Assembly: GCF_001908095.1 (NCBI RefSeq)
Contig: NZ_MKGR01000003.1
Location: 126,081 to 190,080, forward strand
DNA from: Xenorhabdus thuongxuanensis
GTDB taxonomy: Bacteria; Pseudomonadota; Gammaproteobacteria; Enterobacterales; Enterobacteriaceae
DNA length: 64,000 bases
Reading direction: 5' to 3'
Positions within the stretch are counted from its first letter, which is position 1; each line of letters opens with the position of its first letter. The notes beneath the pieces were generated by a model. The model was not told where the DNA came from, made no database searches, and was given only the letters and a program-made list of their open reading frames with translations. Shown here in pieces: positions 26,026 through 34,860 of the stretch. Both the position numbers and the translations under genes were made by a program.

Positions 26026-26481
26026 TCAAGATACTTTTTTTTGTTGCAATAACCAGTTATCCAGTTCATTTGCAAACCTCTGGCGATCACGCTGGCTTAA
26101 TGTAGCAGGCCCTCCCGTTTGGATTCCACTCGCTCTCATCGTATCCATAAAATCACGCATAACCAGGCGTTCACGTATTGTCGCTTCACTATAACGTTCA
26201 CCACGCGGATTGAGTGCTATTGCACCTTTTTTGATCGCTTCAGCAGCAAGAGGAATATCTGCTGTGATTACTAAATCACCGATTTTTAAACGGCAAACAA
26301 TTTCATTGTCAGCGACATCAAACCCTGCTGGGACTTGTAACGTTCGTAAAAAAACGGATACAGGTACACTTAGTTGTTGATTTGCCACAAATGTAATCCG
26401 TACTTTTTCACGTTGTGCTGCACGATATAATACTTCTTTTATAACTTTAGGACATGCATCAGCATCTACCCATATAGGCAT
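26026..26481 (-). CDS. yaiI: UPF0178 family protein YaiI
   Basis: A 151-residue protein of the DUF188/UPF0178 family, which belongs to the PIN-like nuclease folds. The opening [14 protein letters not shown] and the later [19 protein letters not shown] and LNPRGERY are family hallmarks; the conserved aspartates could bind metal. E. coli YaiI has the same length. The biological role is not established. The gene stands alone on the minus strand between dif and the HAD hydrolase, with 57 bp to the latter. Confidence 0.9.
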   Translation of the reverse strand: MPIWVDADACPKVIKEVLYRAAQREKVRITFVANQQLSVPVSVFLRTLQVPAGFDVADNEIVCRLKIGDLVITADIPLAAEAIKKGAIALNPRGERYSEATIRERLVMRDFMDTMRASGIQTGGPATLSQRDRQRFANELDNWLLQQKKVS

Positions 26482-26538
26482 AACAAATTCCTCTCAACTT
26501 CATGTTCTTAGTTATATCTAAGATATTTGCATTATTTA

Positions 26539-27180
26539 TTAGTTGGTAAAAAAATTATTGCGTGCCAGCGAGTAAGCATCCCGCAAATCATTTCCGGCAT
26601 ATCTCAGGCGGGACCAAGGATTGATATATTTATCCCCGTTTACTGAGACTGTATGCGGGATAGCTTGAAAAAGTGGAATATCAGATGAAGAATCACCATA
26701 GGCGATGCAACGCAATCTATCCAGACCATATTCAGATAGTTTTTGTTCGACAATCGTTACTTTATCGGTAGGACTCAATATACCTGCTACATCCAGCTTT
26801 TCTTTGAATGGTAAAGCAGGAAAACGCGATGCAACTACGATATCCGCCCCCATGGAACGCAGATGCTCAGCAAAAAAGTCAGGAGACAAGGTTACAACCA
26901 AAGAATACTCATGGCGAAAACGAATGTCTTCTAGTACTTCTTTTAAACCAGAAATCCATGGTGCCTTTTCCACAATTCGAGTTACGTCACTGAGAGTTAA
27001 TGCCCCCCAAAGTCTGTGTACTTGTGTTGCAAATTGATGGGTATCAATCTGACCTGTACTGAAATTATGCTCAAGCTCCATCAATTCCCCCAGACATCCA
27101 AGTTCACGAGCAATTTCAATACTAGCGGTAGTTCCTCTTAACAGGGTGCCATCCATATCAAAGACATGTAGTAGACTCAC
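26539..27180 (-). CDS. HAD-IB family phosphatase (phosphoserine-phosphatase-like)
   Basis: This 213-residue haloacid-dehalogenase hydrolase opens with the catalytic FDMDGTLLRGTT (nucleophile Asp8, acid Asp10). Motif II is VTLSPDFFAEHL, and motif IV/III is AYGDSSSDIPLFQ with the metal-binding aspartates. It resembles SerB-type phosphatases but lacks the regulatory domain. Its start overlaps the NUDIX stop by 4 bp (ATGA), so the two are translationally coupled and end an operon that begins with a FAD enzyme. Together they suggest a small-molecule pathway with phosphate or pyrophosphate removal; the substrate is unknown. Confidence 0.82.
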   Translation of the reverse strand: MSLLHVFDMDGTLLRGTTASIEIARELGCLGELMELEHNFSTGQIDTHQFATQVHRLWGALTLSDVTRIVEKAPWISGLKEVLEDIRFRHEYSLVVTLSPDFFAEHLRSMGADIVVASRFPALPFKEKLDVAGILSPTDKVTIVEQKLSEYGLDRLRCIAYGDSSSDIPLFQAIPHTVSVNGDKYINPWSRLRYAGNDLRDAYSLARNNFFTN

Positions 27181-27641
27181 ATTCGTTCTCCGGTCTGATT
27201 AACAAAGTAAATCCGCCAATTATCTGGTGAGTCAGTACCCAGCCAGCATGCTAGAACAGCATTGCTGGCTGGGTACAATGGAACGGGAATAACATCGGGA
27301 CTAAACCAGTGCCAGGAAGAAAATACTTCCGGCTCCAATACCAATGCCTCAACATCTGTACTTATCGATGCCAGCACAGCACCTGTAATTGTGGATACAG
27401 GTGAATCAAGCTGCTGTGTTATCGCTAATATGCGCACATCATTCAAATCCGTAATACCCGCCTCTTCGGCGACTTCACGTACCGCCGCAGCTTCAAACGA
27501 TTCTCCTGACTCGACATGGCCTCCAGGTAAACACCAGCATGGCACTTCGCCTGGTTTGATTCTGTATCCAAGCAATACTGCACCATCCGGTCGAATAACA
27601 ATGGTTCCCACACCGATTACAGGTTTCCCGTTTTTACTCAC
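27177..27641 (-). CDS. NUDIX hydrolase
   Basis: A 154-residue NUDIX enzyme, which would cleave a nucleoside diphosphate linked to another group. The NUDIX box is complete: GGHVESGESFEAAAVREVAEEAGI spans about residues 40-63 (written here only to show the GX5EX7REUXEE pattern), preceded by PGEVPCWCLP. It lies 3 bp from the FAD gene stop and overlaps the HAD gene by 4 bp, forming the middle of a three-gene operon. Substrate not predictable. Confidence 0.85.
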   Translation of the reverse strand: MSKNGKPVIGVGTIVIRPDGAVLLGYRIKPGEVPCWCLPGGHVESGESFEAAAVREVAEEAGITDLNDVRILAITQQLDSPVSTITGAVLASISTDVEALVLEPEVFSSWHWFSPDVIPVPLYPASNAVLACWLGTDSPDNWRIYFVNQTGERM

Positions 27642-27644
27642 AAT

Positions 27645-28904
27645 TTAACCCCTTTTCAAATCAGCTAACACCGAAGATGCTGCATAATGTCCACTGATAA
27701 ATGCAGCGACAATTCCCCTGAATAAGCCACAGGCATCACCTGCCACCCATACTGGTGAGTCAGGCATACGCAACTCTCCGTTAACTTCAGGATACCAACC
27801 TATTCCTTCCAGGGTGGGCCCAATCAATCTGGTTTCAGGATGGTCGATTATTGGAAACTTCTTCATCAGACTCTTAATGCCATCAAGCATCAAATTCATG
27901 AGTTTTTCACCATAAATATTTTTAAGTCTGGTTGCCGATTCTGAATCCATGTTCAATACATCCTGAAGCTTTACTCTGAAATGAGATTCAGATTTTGATA
28001 ACGCCTCAAGTACTGCTGGAAGAGCTTCCTTTGCAATACCTTCATCGAGAACCCGAGTATTGAAGCCAACATTTGATCGACCGGAATATGGTCCGTCGGA
28101 GTGACCAGATACAGTCCACAATCCCAAAGTCTGTGTTAGTACCGTTTCTCCACCACGGCATGCGCAGAATGTTCTCCACTCCACCTCCCCTGACCCCAGC
28201 TGGAATTTAAGTTTTGGATCAAGTTGAGACATATTACCAAAGAATGATAAATCATGAGGCTGTTCAATGCGAAATCCAACTTCAAGCCTCCGGAAAGATT
28301 GCCGTGACTTATCTGGGATTCCTAGTGGACCAAAACGGCCGCTGGCTACAATGACACGTCGAACATGGAGAGTTTTAAATGAGTCTTTACCATCAGTTAA
28401 AGTAAACTCAAAATAATCATGCTCGGGCAAATAGCGATAGTGAGACACCTGTGTATCGGTCAAAATATCGGACTCGGTACTCTGAACCAATTGGGTGATA
28501 AGTTCCAGTCTCGCTTGTAGAGATAAATAGTCAGAAGGGTAATCTTTGAGCATCCATTCTCCGCTTCCTACCGTATAGGCTTTAGGATGGTCTGGAAATG
28601 GGGGGGTATCCAGTCCATAAGAAGTAAGCAAATTGCAAGTCCAGTCATAAGCTGCATGCAAAGCATCCTGCTGCGGCAGATCCCAAAGATGACTTGCCGA
28701 TGGGAAAAATGAGAATTTTCCATCAGAATATAAACCTGCACCACCATGACCTTGGGTAAGCTCTTCTTCAATATCTTTGTCACGTTTCTGAATAGCTCTT
28801 CCTTGATCAATCAGAATTGAATGAAGGCCATTACCTTTAAGACGTTGTGCCGCAGCCAGCCCAGCAGGACCGGCACCAATAATTGCAACATCATATTCAA
28901 CCAC
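27645..28904 (-). CDS. FAD-dependent oxidoreductase (uncharacterised dehydrogenase family)
   Basis: A 419-residue flavoprotein starting with VVEYDVAIIGAGPAGLAAAQRL, the FAD-binding dinucleotide fold. It continues with QGHGGAGLYSDGKF, RRVIVASGRFGPLG and VWVAGDACGLFRGIVAAFISG near the end. This belongs to the large COG2509-like group of FAD dehydrogenases. I chose the GTG at 28904 because AAGGAG lies six bases before it and the flavin fold begins at once; longer frames add an unrelated 33-residue leader. It heads the operon with the NUDIX and HAD genes and diverges from a TetR gene, its likely repressor. The reaction is unknown. Confidence 0.78.
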   Translation of the reverse strand: MVEYDVAIIGAGPAGLAAAQRLKGNGLHSILIDQGRAIQKRDKDIEEELTQGHGGAGLYSDGKFSFFPSASHLWDLPQQDALHAAYDWTCNLLTSYGLDTPPFPDHPKAYTVGSGEWMLKDYPSDYLSLQARLELITQLVQSTESDILTDTQVSHYRYLPEHDYFEFTLTDGKDSFKTLHVRRVIVASGRFGPLGIPDKSRQSFRRLEVGFRIEQPHDLSFFGNMSQLDPKLKFQLGSGEVEWRTFCACRGGETVLTQTLGLWTVSGHSDGPYSGRSNVGFNTRVLDEGIAKEALPAVLEALSKSESHFRVKLQDVLNMDSESATRLKNIYGEKLMNLMLDGIKSLMKKFPIIDHPETRLIGPTLEGIGWYPEVNGELRMPDSPVWVAGDACGLFRGIVAAFISGHYAASSVLADLKRG

Positions 28905-29232
28905 AAAACACTCCTTATCCTTATATGCCAACATAGGCATCCTCTTCGTTGTCAATAACACCAAGAAGTACTTACAATAGATACGATTCGCATCGCATCG
29001 CATCCAAATTGAGGTAAAAAATTTAAAGAAAAGATAGAATTGATTCTGCTCCTTACTTACTACATGCTTTAACTGCGACCAGCACGCTGTTTCAGCCTAA
29101 GTTCAGTGGAGCCTGCCTATCATTTTGTGTGAATGGCTCAATATTCAATACGGCTCATATCGAATATGTGCTATGCTGCAACACGTCATAATTGATGTCA
29201 ACGAATAAAAGACACAGTATGAGGAGCATATT

Positions 29233-29829
29233 TTGTTATCCCCAACTCGATCTGGCCGACCAAGAAGCGCCGCAGCAACAAAAGCCGTATTGACCACTGC
29301 TCTGGAGTTAGCACATATAGGAGGAATTCAGCACGTAACAATTGAACGCATTGCACAACATGCCAACGTTGCAAAATCGACCATATATCGCAGATGGCCG
29401 AACGCATCAGCGGTTGTTATGGATGCTTTTTTACAAGATATTGAGTCATCTATAATTTACCAACCAACCACCTCTACTCCGGAAACAGTTAAACAAACAA
29501 TTCAATCATTAATCAATGCGTTATCTGGAAAAAGAGGGAAGCTTTTGCGCTATTTAATTGGCGTGGCGCAGCGCAATGAAGAACTACAGAAGGCGTTTAT
29601 TCAACAATGGATCGAACCCCGCCGACAGCTCGGAATAAAAGTCCTTAACCAAGCGATCAATCGTGGGGAGTTGCATTCATCTTCTGACCCTGAACTGATT
29701 CTGGACATGCTCTATGGTGCACTATATTACCGTATGATCATCTCTTTCACACATCCTGACTCTTCATTCGTAAATCAGCTTGTAGATCGTGTGTTTCATG
29801 GTCTATATCAGAAACACGCTGACAAATAA
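29233..29829 (+). CDS. TetR-family regulator
   Basis: A 198-residue TetR/AcrR regulator with the N-terminal helix-turn-helix at about residues 10-60 (LELAHIGGIQHVTIERIAQHANVAKSTIYRRWPNAS in pieces). A helical ligand-binding half follows. It starts at a TTG, six bases after GAGGAG, because no in-frame ATG fits. It diverges from the FAD/NUDIX/HAD operon with about 330 bp between the starts. It probably represses that operon and itself, responding to an unknown small molecule. Confidence 0.82.
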   Translation: MLSPTRSGRPRSAAATKAVLTTALELAHIGGIQHVTIERIAQHANVAKSTIYRRWPNASAVVMDAFLQDIESSIIYQPTTSTPETVKQTIQSLINALSGKRGKLLRYLIGVAQRNEELQKAFIQQWIEPRRQLGIKVLNQAINRGELHSSSDPELILDMLYGALYYRMIISFTHPDSSFVNQLVDRVFHGLYQKHADK

Positions 29830-30032
29830 CTACTTTTACCTAGTCGTTAGTTTTATCTCTGTGATCGAGATCGATAGCCAAAATAATTGCAGAGACCATG
29901 CGGTGCTTTCCCCCTTCAAATATCGCTACTCCATTTTTAGCAGCAGAATTACCAAAATAGATAGAGGACCATAACAGCTTTGGCAAATAACAGCGGCTTC
30001 ACTGAAGCTATCCGGCTTAGCCGCCTATAAAA

Positions 30033-31136
30033 TTAATAATTAGCCTTCAACCAGTCGGTATATCCTTTTGCTCCATTACCGTAATAGGCGTCATTATTTG
30101 CATCAACCAGTTCAATACCATAGCGTAGACGTTCTACCAAATCGGGATTAGGAATAAACGGACGTCCAAATGCAATTGCATCCACCTTACCTTCCGCGCG
30201 ACGGGAAATCGCCATTTCAAGGTCATAATTGTTGTTACCGATATAAGCTCCGTCGAACAACGATCTGAGTGCATCGAGATCAATACCCTCAGGAATATCA
30301 CGATTTTTTCCCGTTGTTCCTTCAACAAAATGGAGATAAGCCAGTTTGAATTTATTGAGTTGCTGAATCAGGTAGCTATATGTCGTCATCACATTACTAT
30401 CAAGTGGAGTGTCTCCTACTTCTGTTGTCACTGGAGACAATCTAATACCAACTCGACCATCGCCCCAAATATGGGCTACAGCATCAACAACTTCGAGGAT
30501 CAATCTGGCTCGGTTTTCAATTGAACCACCGTATTGATCGGTGCGATGGTTAGTTGAATCACGTAGAAACTGTTCTAGGAGATAATTGTTAGCAGCATGA
30601 ACTTCTACACCATCAAACCCTGCGCGTTTAGCACATTTTGCCGCATGTCTATACTGCTCGATAATATAGGGGATTTCGTTGGTTCCAAGTGCACGCGGTA
30701 TGGAAGCTCTTTCTATGCCACGATTGGTAAAAACATTCCCGTCTGTTTCCATAACAGATGGAGCTACAGGTGCTTCTCTATTTGGTTGAAGATCAACGTG
30801 TGAGAAACGACCGACATGCCACAATTGCATTACAATCTTACCACCAGCAACATGAATAGCATCTGTGACTTTTTTCCACCCTGCTACCTGATCTTCTGTC
30901 CAGATTCCAGGAGTCATGGCATAACCGCGTCCCTGTGCTGAAATATTGGCTGCTTCTGAAATGATTAAACCTGCACTCACACGCTGAACATAATATGTAG
31001 CATTAAGTTCATTTGGGATCCCATCCTCATTCGTGCGACCACGTGTTAAAGGTGCCATAACAATACGGTTGGAAAGTTCAATTTCTCCTAATTTGGTAGG
31101 TGAGAAAAGATCGGTTCTAATACTATTATCGATCAT
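30033..31136 (-). CDS. Old Yellow Enzyme family reductase (NemA-like)
   Basis: A 367-residue FMN-dependent ene-reductase that reduces electrophilic alkenes, nitro compounds and N-ethylmaleimide with NADPH. Key features: NRIVMAPLTRGRTNEDGIP near the start, QLWHVGRFSH with the active-site region, VHAANNYLLEQFLRDSTNHRTDQYGGSIENRAR with the substrate-binding His-Asn pair, and AFGRPFIPNPDL in the FMN phosphate region. The family usually reads HGAN where this protein has HAAN. It stands alone on the minus strand; an AGGAAA stretch precedes the ATG. Confidence 0.88.
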   Translation of the reverse strand: MIDNSIRTDLFSPTKLGEIELSNRIVMAPLTRGRTNEDGIPNELNATYYVQRVSAGLIISEAANISAQGRGYAMTPGIWTEDQVAGWKKVTDAIHVAGGKIVMQLWHVGRFSHVDLQPNREAPVAPSVMETDGNVFTNRGIERASIPRALGTNEIPYIIEQYRHAAKCAKRAGFDGVEVHAANNYLLEQFLRDSTNHRTDQYGGSIENRARLILEVVDAVAHIWGDGRVGIRLSPVTTEVGDTPLDSNVMTTYSYLIQQLNKFKLAYLHFVEGTTGKNRDIPEGIDLDALRSLFDGAYIGNNNYDLEMAISRRAEGKVDAIAFGRPFIPNPDLVERLRYGIELVDANNDAYYGNGAKGYTDWLKANY

Positions 31137-31322
31137 AATATTTCCTATTTTTTATATTGATATAATGGTTCGACCAATACACAAATTTATAACTTTGTGA
31201 AATTATAACTGAAACAGTATATGTCAAAAAAATTAATTTCCATTAAATCGCTTATTATGTCTTTTTGTGAAGGAGATCCGAATGAAAACCCGTGGGTTAA
31301 CGGTATTAATCAGATACTGTAA

Positions 31323-31577
31323 CCTATTATTATTCCCTACGATACTGAATGGAATAATATTTACAATGAAGAAAAAAATAAAATCCAGAAACAATTTCAT
31401 ATTAAAATTATTAATATTAAACATATTAGTTATACGGCTGTGCCTGGTTTATCTGCAAAGCCCGTTATTGATATCGATTTAATCGTTTCCGATCCTACAC
31501 AAGAAACAGACTACATCCCTGCCCTTGAAAAATTAGGTTACATATTACAAGTAAGGGAATTTATCAGTAATCTATAA
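31323..31577 (+). pseudogene. Truncated GrpB/UPF0157 family gene
   Basis: A plus frame of about 84 codons, without its own start codon, encodes PYDTEWNNIYNEEKNKIQ, then HISYTAVPGLSAKPVIDID and ALEKLGYILQ, before a TAA at 31575-31577. This is the N-terminal half of a GrpB-family nucleotidyltransferase-like protein, where H-I-G-S-T-A-V-P-G-L-x-A-K-P-I-I-D-I is the signature (the glycine-serine is Ser-Tyr here). The second half is missing. An AGGAGATCCGAATG upstream is in another frame, so a frameshift near the beginning is likely too. Confidence 0.7.
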
Positions 31578-31763
31578 GTATGAGTGAAATTCAATGACAT
31601 GTCTCACTTTTTCCAGAACCTTACGCAGAGTTTCTAATTCTACAGAACCGATAGCTAAACGGATTGCATGTCATATTAAAAATGTATCCATGACAATAAT
31701 TTGATTGTCATGATATTGAGCCATACCATGCTAATTCGCAAAAATAAATTAGGAATAATGATC

Positions 31764-32642
31764 ATGCAGCACAAACTTAAAAGTAATACAACAAGTGGAT
31801 GGTTAAACGGTTTTTTAGGTGTACTAATATTTAGCGGGTCACTACCTGCAACAAAAGTAGCTGTCATGGATTTTGATCCCGTCTTTTTAACTGTTGCCCG
31901 TGCTTCCCTTGCAGGATTATTAGCAATTATTATTCTTTTTGTTTTTAAAGAAAAACGCCCTGTATCCAGTCAACTAGTTTCATTATTGATTGTTGCCATA
32001 GGTGTTGTTGTTGGATTTCCGCTCTTAACTGCATTGGCTCTTCAGCATGTTACTTCAGCACACTCAATTGTATTTCTTGGATTATTACCCCTCACCACGG
32101 CCATTTTTGGTGTATGGAGATGTGGAGAACGCCCTCGCCCTGCTTTTTGGATATTCTCTGTCGTTGGAAGTTTATTGGTGATTGGATTTGCATCTTTGCA
32201 AGATTTATCAGCTTCGCTGATTGGAGATGCGTTAATGCTTGCTGCTGTGCTTGTTTGTGGGCTTGGCTATGCTGAAGGCGCAAAACTTTCTCGTGTATTG
32301 GGAGGATGGCAAGTTATCTGTTGGGCGTTGCTTATATCATTACCAATAATGCTCACTATGACATTTCTATTTATGCCAAACTCATTTGCAAATGTCGGTA
32401 TTTCTGCATGGATTAGCCTGATCTATGTATCCCTATTTAGTATGTTGATTGGTTTTATTTTTTGGTATCGAGGATTGGCTCAAGGAGGTATTGCTGCTGT
32501 TGGCCAACTTCAATTACTACAACCTTTTTTTGGCCTCGTTCTATCCGCTAGTCTACTTGGTGAATCTGTGAGCTTATTTATGGTGGTTGTAACTGTCGGG
32601 ATAATTTTTTGTGTGGCTGGTTCACGGAAGTTTGCAAGGTAA
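31764..32642 (+). CDS. EamA/DMT-superfamily transporter
   Basis: A 292-residue membrane protein with about ten helices in two EamA repeats. TKVAVMDFDPVFLTVARASLAGLLAIIILF is in the first and FSMLIGFIFWYRGLAQGGIAAVGQLQLLQPFFGLVLS in the second, both typical drug/metabolite exporters of the YedA/RhaT group. The ATG at 31764 follows AGGA by nine bases and is preferred to an upstream start. It points to a LysR gene that is broken, so its former regulator is probably inactive. Confidence 0.82.
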   Translation: MQHKLKSNTTSGWLNGFLGVLIFSGSLPATKVAVMDFDPVFLTVARASLAGLLAIIILFVFKEKRPVSSQLVSLLIVAIGVVVGFPLLTALALQHVTSAHSIVFLGLLPLTTAIFGVWRCGERPRPAFWIFSVVGSLLVIGFASLQDLSASLIGDALMLAAVLVCGLGYAEGAKLSRVLGGWQVICWALLISLPIMLTMTFLFMPNSFANVGISAWISLIYVSLFSMLIGFIFWYRGLAQGGIAAVGQLQLLQPFFGLVLSASLLGESVSLFMVVVTVGIIFCVAGSRKFAR

Positions 32643-32756
32643 AGAGAAAAGCGTGCTTTGCTTGATATCTCTGCGAAAATTGCACCATTTTACTCCAATT
32701 ATGGTTAATATAGGCTGAATATTTTAATACATTAGTTGATATAGATATTCTTAATC

Positions 32757-33657
32757 ATGCGTAGAATGGATCATTTTAGCGGGATAACAGCGTTTGTCAC
32801 AACAGCACAACTAGGGAGTTTTACTGCTGCGGCAGAACGCCTTGGTTTGACAAAATCTGCTGTAGGTAAAAGTGTTGGGCGACTTGAAAATCGCTTAGGA
32901 ATTAAGCTTTTTCAACGTTCAACACGAAGTTTGAGTTTGACACCTGATGGAGAAGCCTTCCTGATAAATTGCTAAAGCGCTATTGATATTCTTGAACAGG
33001 CTGAATCTATACTGACTTCACATATTGTCCATCCTTCAGGACGGCTCCGCATTGATTTCCCCGCTGCTTTTGGTCGTCAGAGGATACTTCCTGCGCTTTT
33101 GAAAATTGCCCATGATTATCCTGAATTATCACTTACTGTTTCGTTCAGTGAGCGCTTTGTTGATTTGATTGAAGAAGGCATTGATCTTGCTGTACGTATT
33201 GGTGAACTTTCTGACAGTAGCGGTCTGGTTGCCCGTAGATTAACAACCCAAAAACTCGTTATTTGTGTAGCGCCAGAGTATTTATCTCTTAACAATGAAC
33301 CTAAAATTCCCGAAGAATTAAGCCAACATCGTTGTATAGTGGGATTTCGTAGGAACCAACCAGTATCTTGGTTATTGAAGGAAAAGAACGGTAAAGTAAA
33401 ACGTTACACTCCACCAGCGACTTACGAATTTGCTGATGGAGATGCAATGTTGGAGGCTGTTCTGGCAGGGTGTGGTTTTGCACAACTTCCATTATGGATG
33501 GTGGGAAAATACCTTGAAAGTGGAGAACTCAAAGAAGTATTGCAAGAATATTCAGGTATAGAAATCCCAATTAACGCATTATGGCCACAAAACCGTCATT
33601 TGACGCTATGTCGTAGATACTCTGGTTGAAATGGCGGAAAGTGGTTTGTTAAATTAA
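32757..33657 (+). pseudogene. LysR-family regulator with nonsense codon and 3' frameshift
   Basis: The first 72 codons give a normal LysR helix-turn-helix (TAAAERLGLTKSAVGKSVGRLENRLG). A TAA at 32973-32975 interrupts the linker helix, where AINC-stop-SAIDILEQAESIL would otherwise continue in the same frame. The effector-domain frame then runs on (SGRLRIDFPAAFG, LPLWMVGKYLESGEL) until about 33600. There a frameshift diverts the end; the correct tail (RYVVDTLVEMAESGLLN and a TAA at 33655-33657) is in the next frame. Two independent lesions make it a pseudogene. It lay next to the DMT exporter it probably controlled. Confidence 0.85.
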
Positions 33658-34091
33658 TTTTTAAGGTAAATACTGAAAAAAGCTATTAAAGAAAAGAGGA
33701 TGCTGCTCAGAAAAATCGCGTGTACTCCAAATTGTGCAAGAAACCACCCTCCAACCACATATCCAATAGTAATGCCTAAATTCGAAAAAGAAATATAAAA
33801 GCTGTTAGCAAATTCAGGTGCTTCATTTGCTTCCCGTAGAAGCCATGTCTGACTGACCACCAGCCCAGCAGAATGCAGTCCACCCCAGAAAATTTGGAGA
33901 TAGAGAATAATTAATAAAATAGGATAGGCATAAATTGTCATCACAACATTTTTTTGCAGCAAGCCGCTAAAAATAAAGTTGCCTATAAATCCACAAATAC
34001 CAAATAGTATTAAAATTATACCGATAGAATTCTTATTAAACTGAGTGATTTTTGCTAGGTAATCAGCTATATAGCTAAAACTTGAGAACAT
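33654..34091 (-). pseudogene. C-terminal half of an MFS transporter
   Basis: 145 residues with about four to five hydrophobic segments, including FGICGFIGNFIFSGLLQKN and NLGITIGYVVGGWFLAQFG. This is the second half of an MFS drug transporter (SotB/AraJ-like) normally near 390 residues. Upstream of its first ATG there is no further MFS coding sequence in any frame I can see, so the N-terminal half has been deleted. The gene tail overlaps the end of the broken LysR gene by four bases. Confidence 0.72.
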
Positions 34092-34327
34092 CGCGGAAAA
34101 AATTATTTAAAGCCGCAATGATTTGTTTTCATATTATCTTGCAGATGCTCTTTATGTGAGTTTGGGCGGTTAGGATATCACCCATAGAACAAGTTAATAA
34201 TGAAAGCTGTCATAAATTCGATGAGTTTACTTACGTAGATGAAACCAACAAATTTTAATGTTTACCCAAAAAATACTTTAACAATCCTCACCAAAAATGC
34301 AGTAAGATTAGCCCTCAATCGTAGAAA

Positions 34328-34747
34328 TTGATCCGGATTATTAGCTTGTTATCGCTTTTTCGCCTCTCACAAAGCCGAACACCCACCATCATCGCTTTAC
34401 TGGCGATTTTTATGTTGTTCATTGCACCAGTGGTATCAAAAACACTGGAGCACCACCGTGAAGGAATAAGAAGCGAAATAAATCACTGTATGTCTGTGTC
34501 CAATATGCAATCGACACACACTATGAATCATCATGGTGTGGATCATATTCATATGGGATTGATGGATGATATCGCTTGTGGTTACTGCCAGCTTTTGATT
34601 AATCTGCCATTATTAGCTGGTGGCTTTGTTCCTTTCATTCTACTGACACTAATTGTGTCTAGGGCGCCACCAGCATCGCGCTTCTTTGGCCCAATTATTC
34701 GACTGTTTTACGGCGAATCACAACCACGTGCCCCACCCCTTAATTAG
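34328..34747 (+). CDS. DUF2946 family membrane protein, copper-linked
   Basis: A 139-residue protein with one hydrophobic segment at about residues 20-38 and another at about 98-115. Between them lies a stretch rich in His, Met and Cys (HCMSVSNMQSTHTMNHHGVDHIHMG, quoted for composition; then ACGYCQLL). DUF2946 proteins usually sit next to TonB-dependent copper receptors, and the metal-binding residues suit a copper chaperone or sensor at the membrane. The only usable start is a TTG at 34328 with a poor ribosome-binding site. The receptor gene follows after 113 bp. Confidence 0.7.
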   Translation: MIRIISLLSLFRLSQSRTPTIIALLAIFMLFIAPVVSKTLEHHREGIRSEINHCMSVSNMQSTHTMNHHGVDHIHMGLMDDIACGYCQLLINLPLLAGGFVPFILLTLIVSRAPPASRFFGPIIRLFYGESQPRAPPLN

Positions 34748-34860
34748 TCTGCTTGAAATAAACCATTCTATTTTCTTTGCCTTACACAGTTTGTACGGCA
34801 ATTTGGTAATTTTTCAAACAAATTCCAAAACCGAATTTGTTGCTAATTAAGGGATTTTTT

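Noticed and set aside
31267..31482. A 71-residue hydrophobic plus frame starting at 31267-31281
   Set aside because: It overlaps the GrpB-like remnant in another frame and its membrane character comes from AT-rich codons.
33937..33960. ATGTTGTGATGA on the minus strand, reminiscent of a Ter site
   Set aside because: Only the first seven bases fit; the essential AAC/AAT and A-rich tail of the Ter consensus are missing, and it lies inside an MFS remnant.
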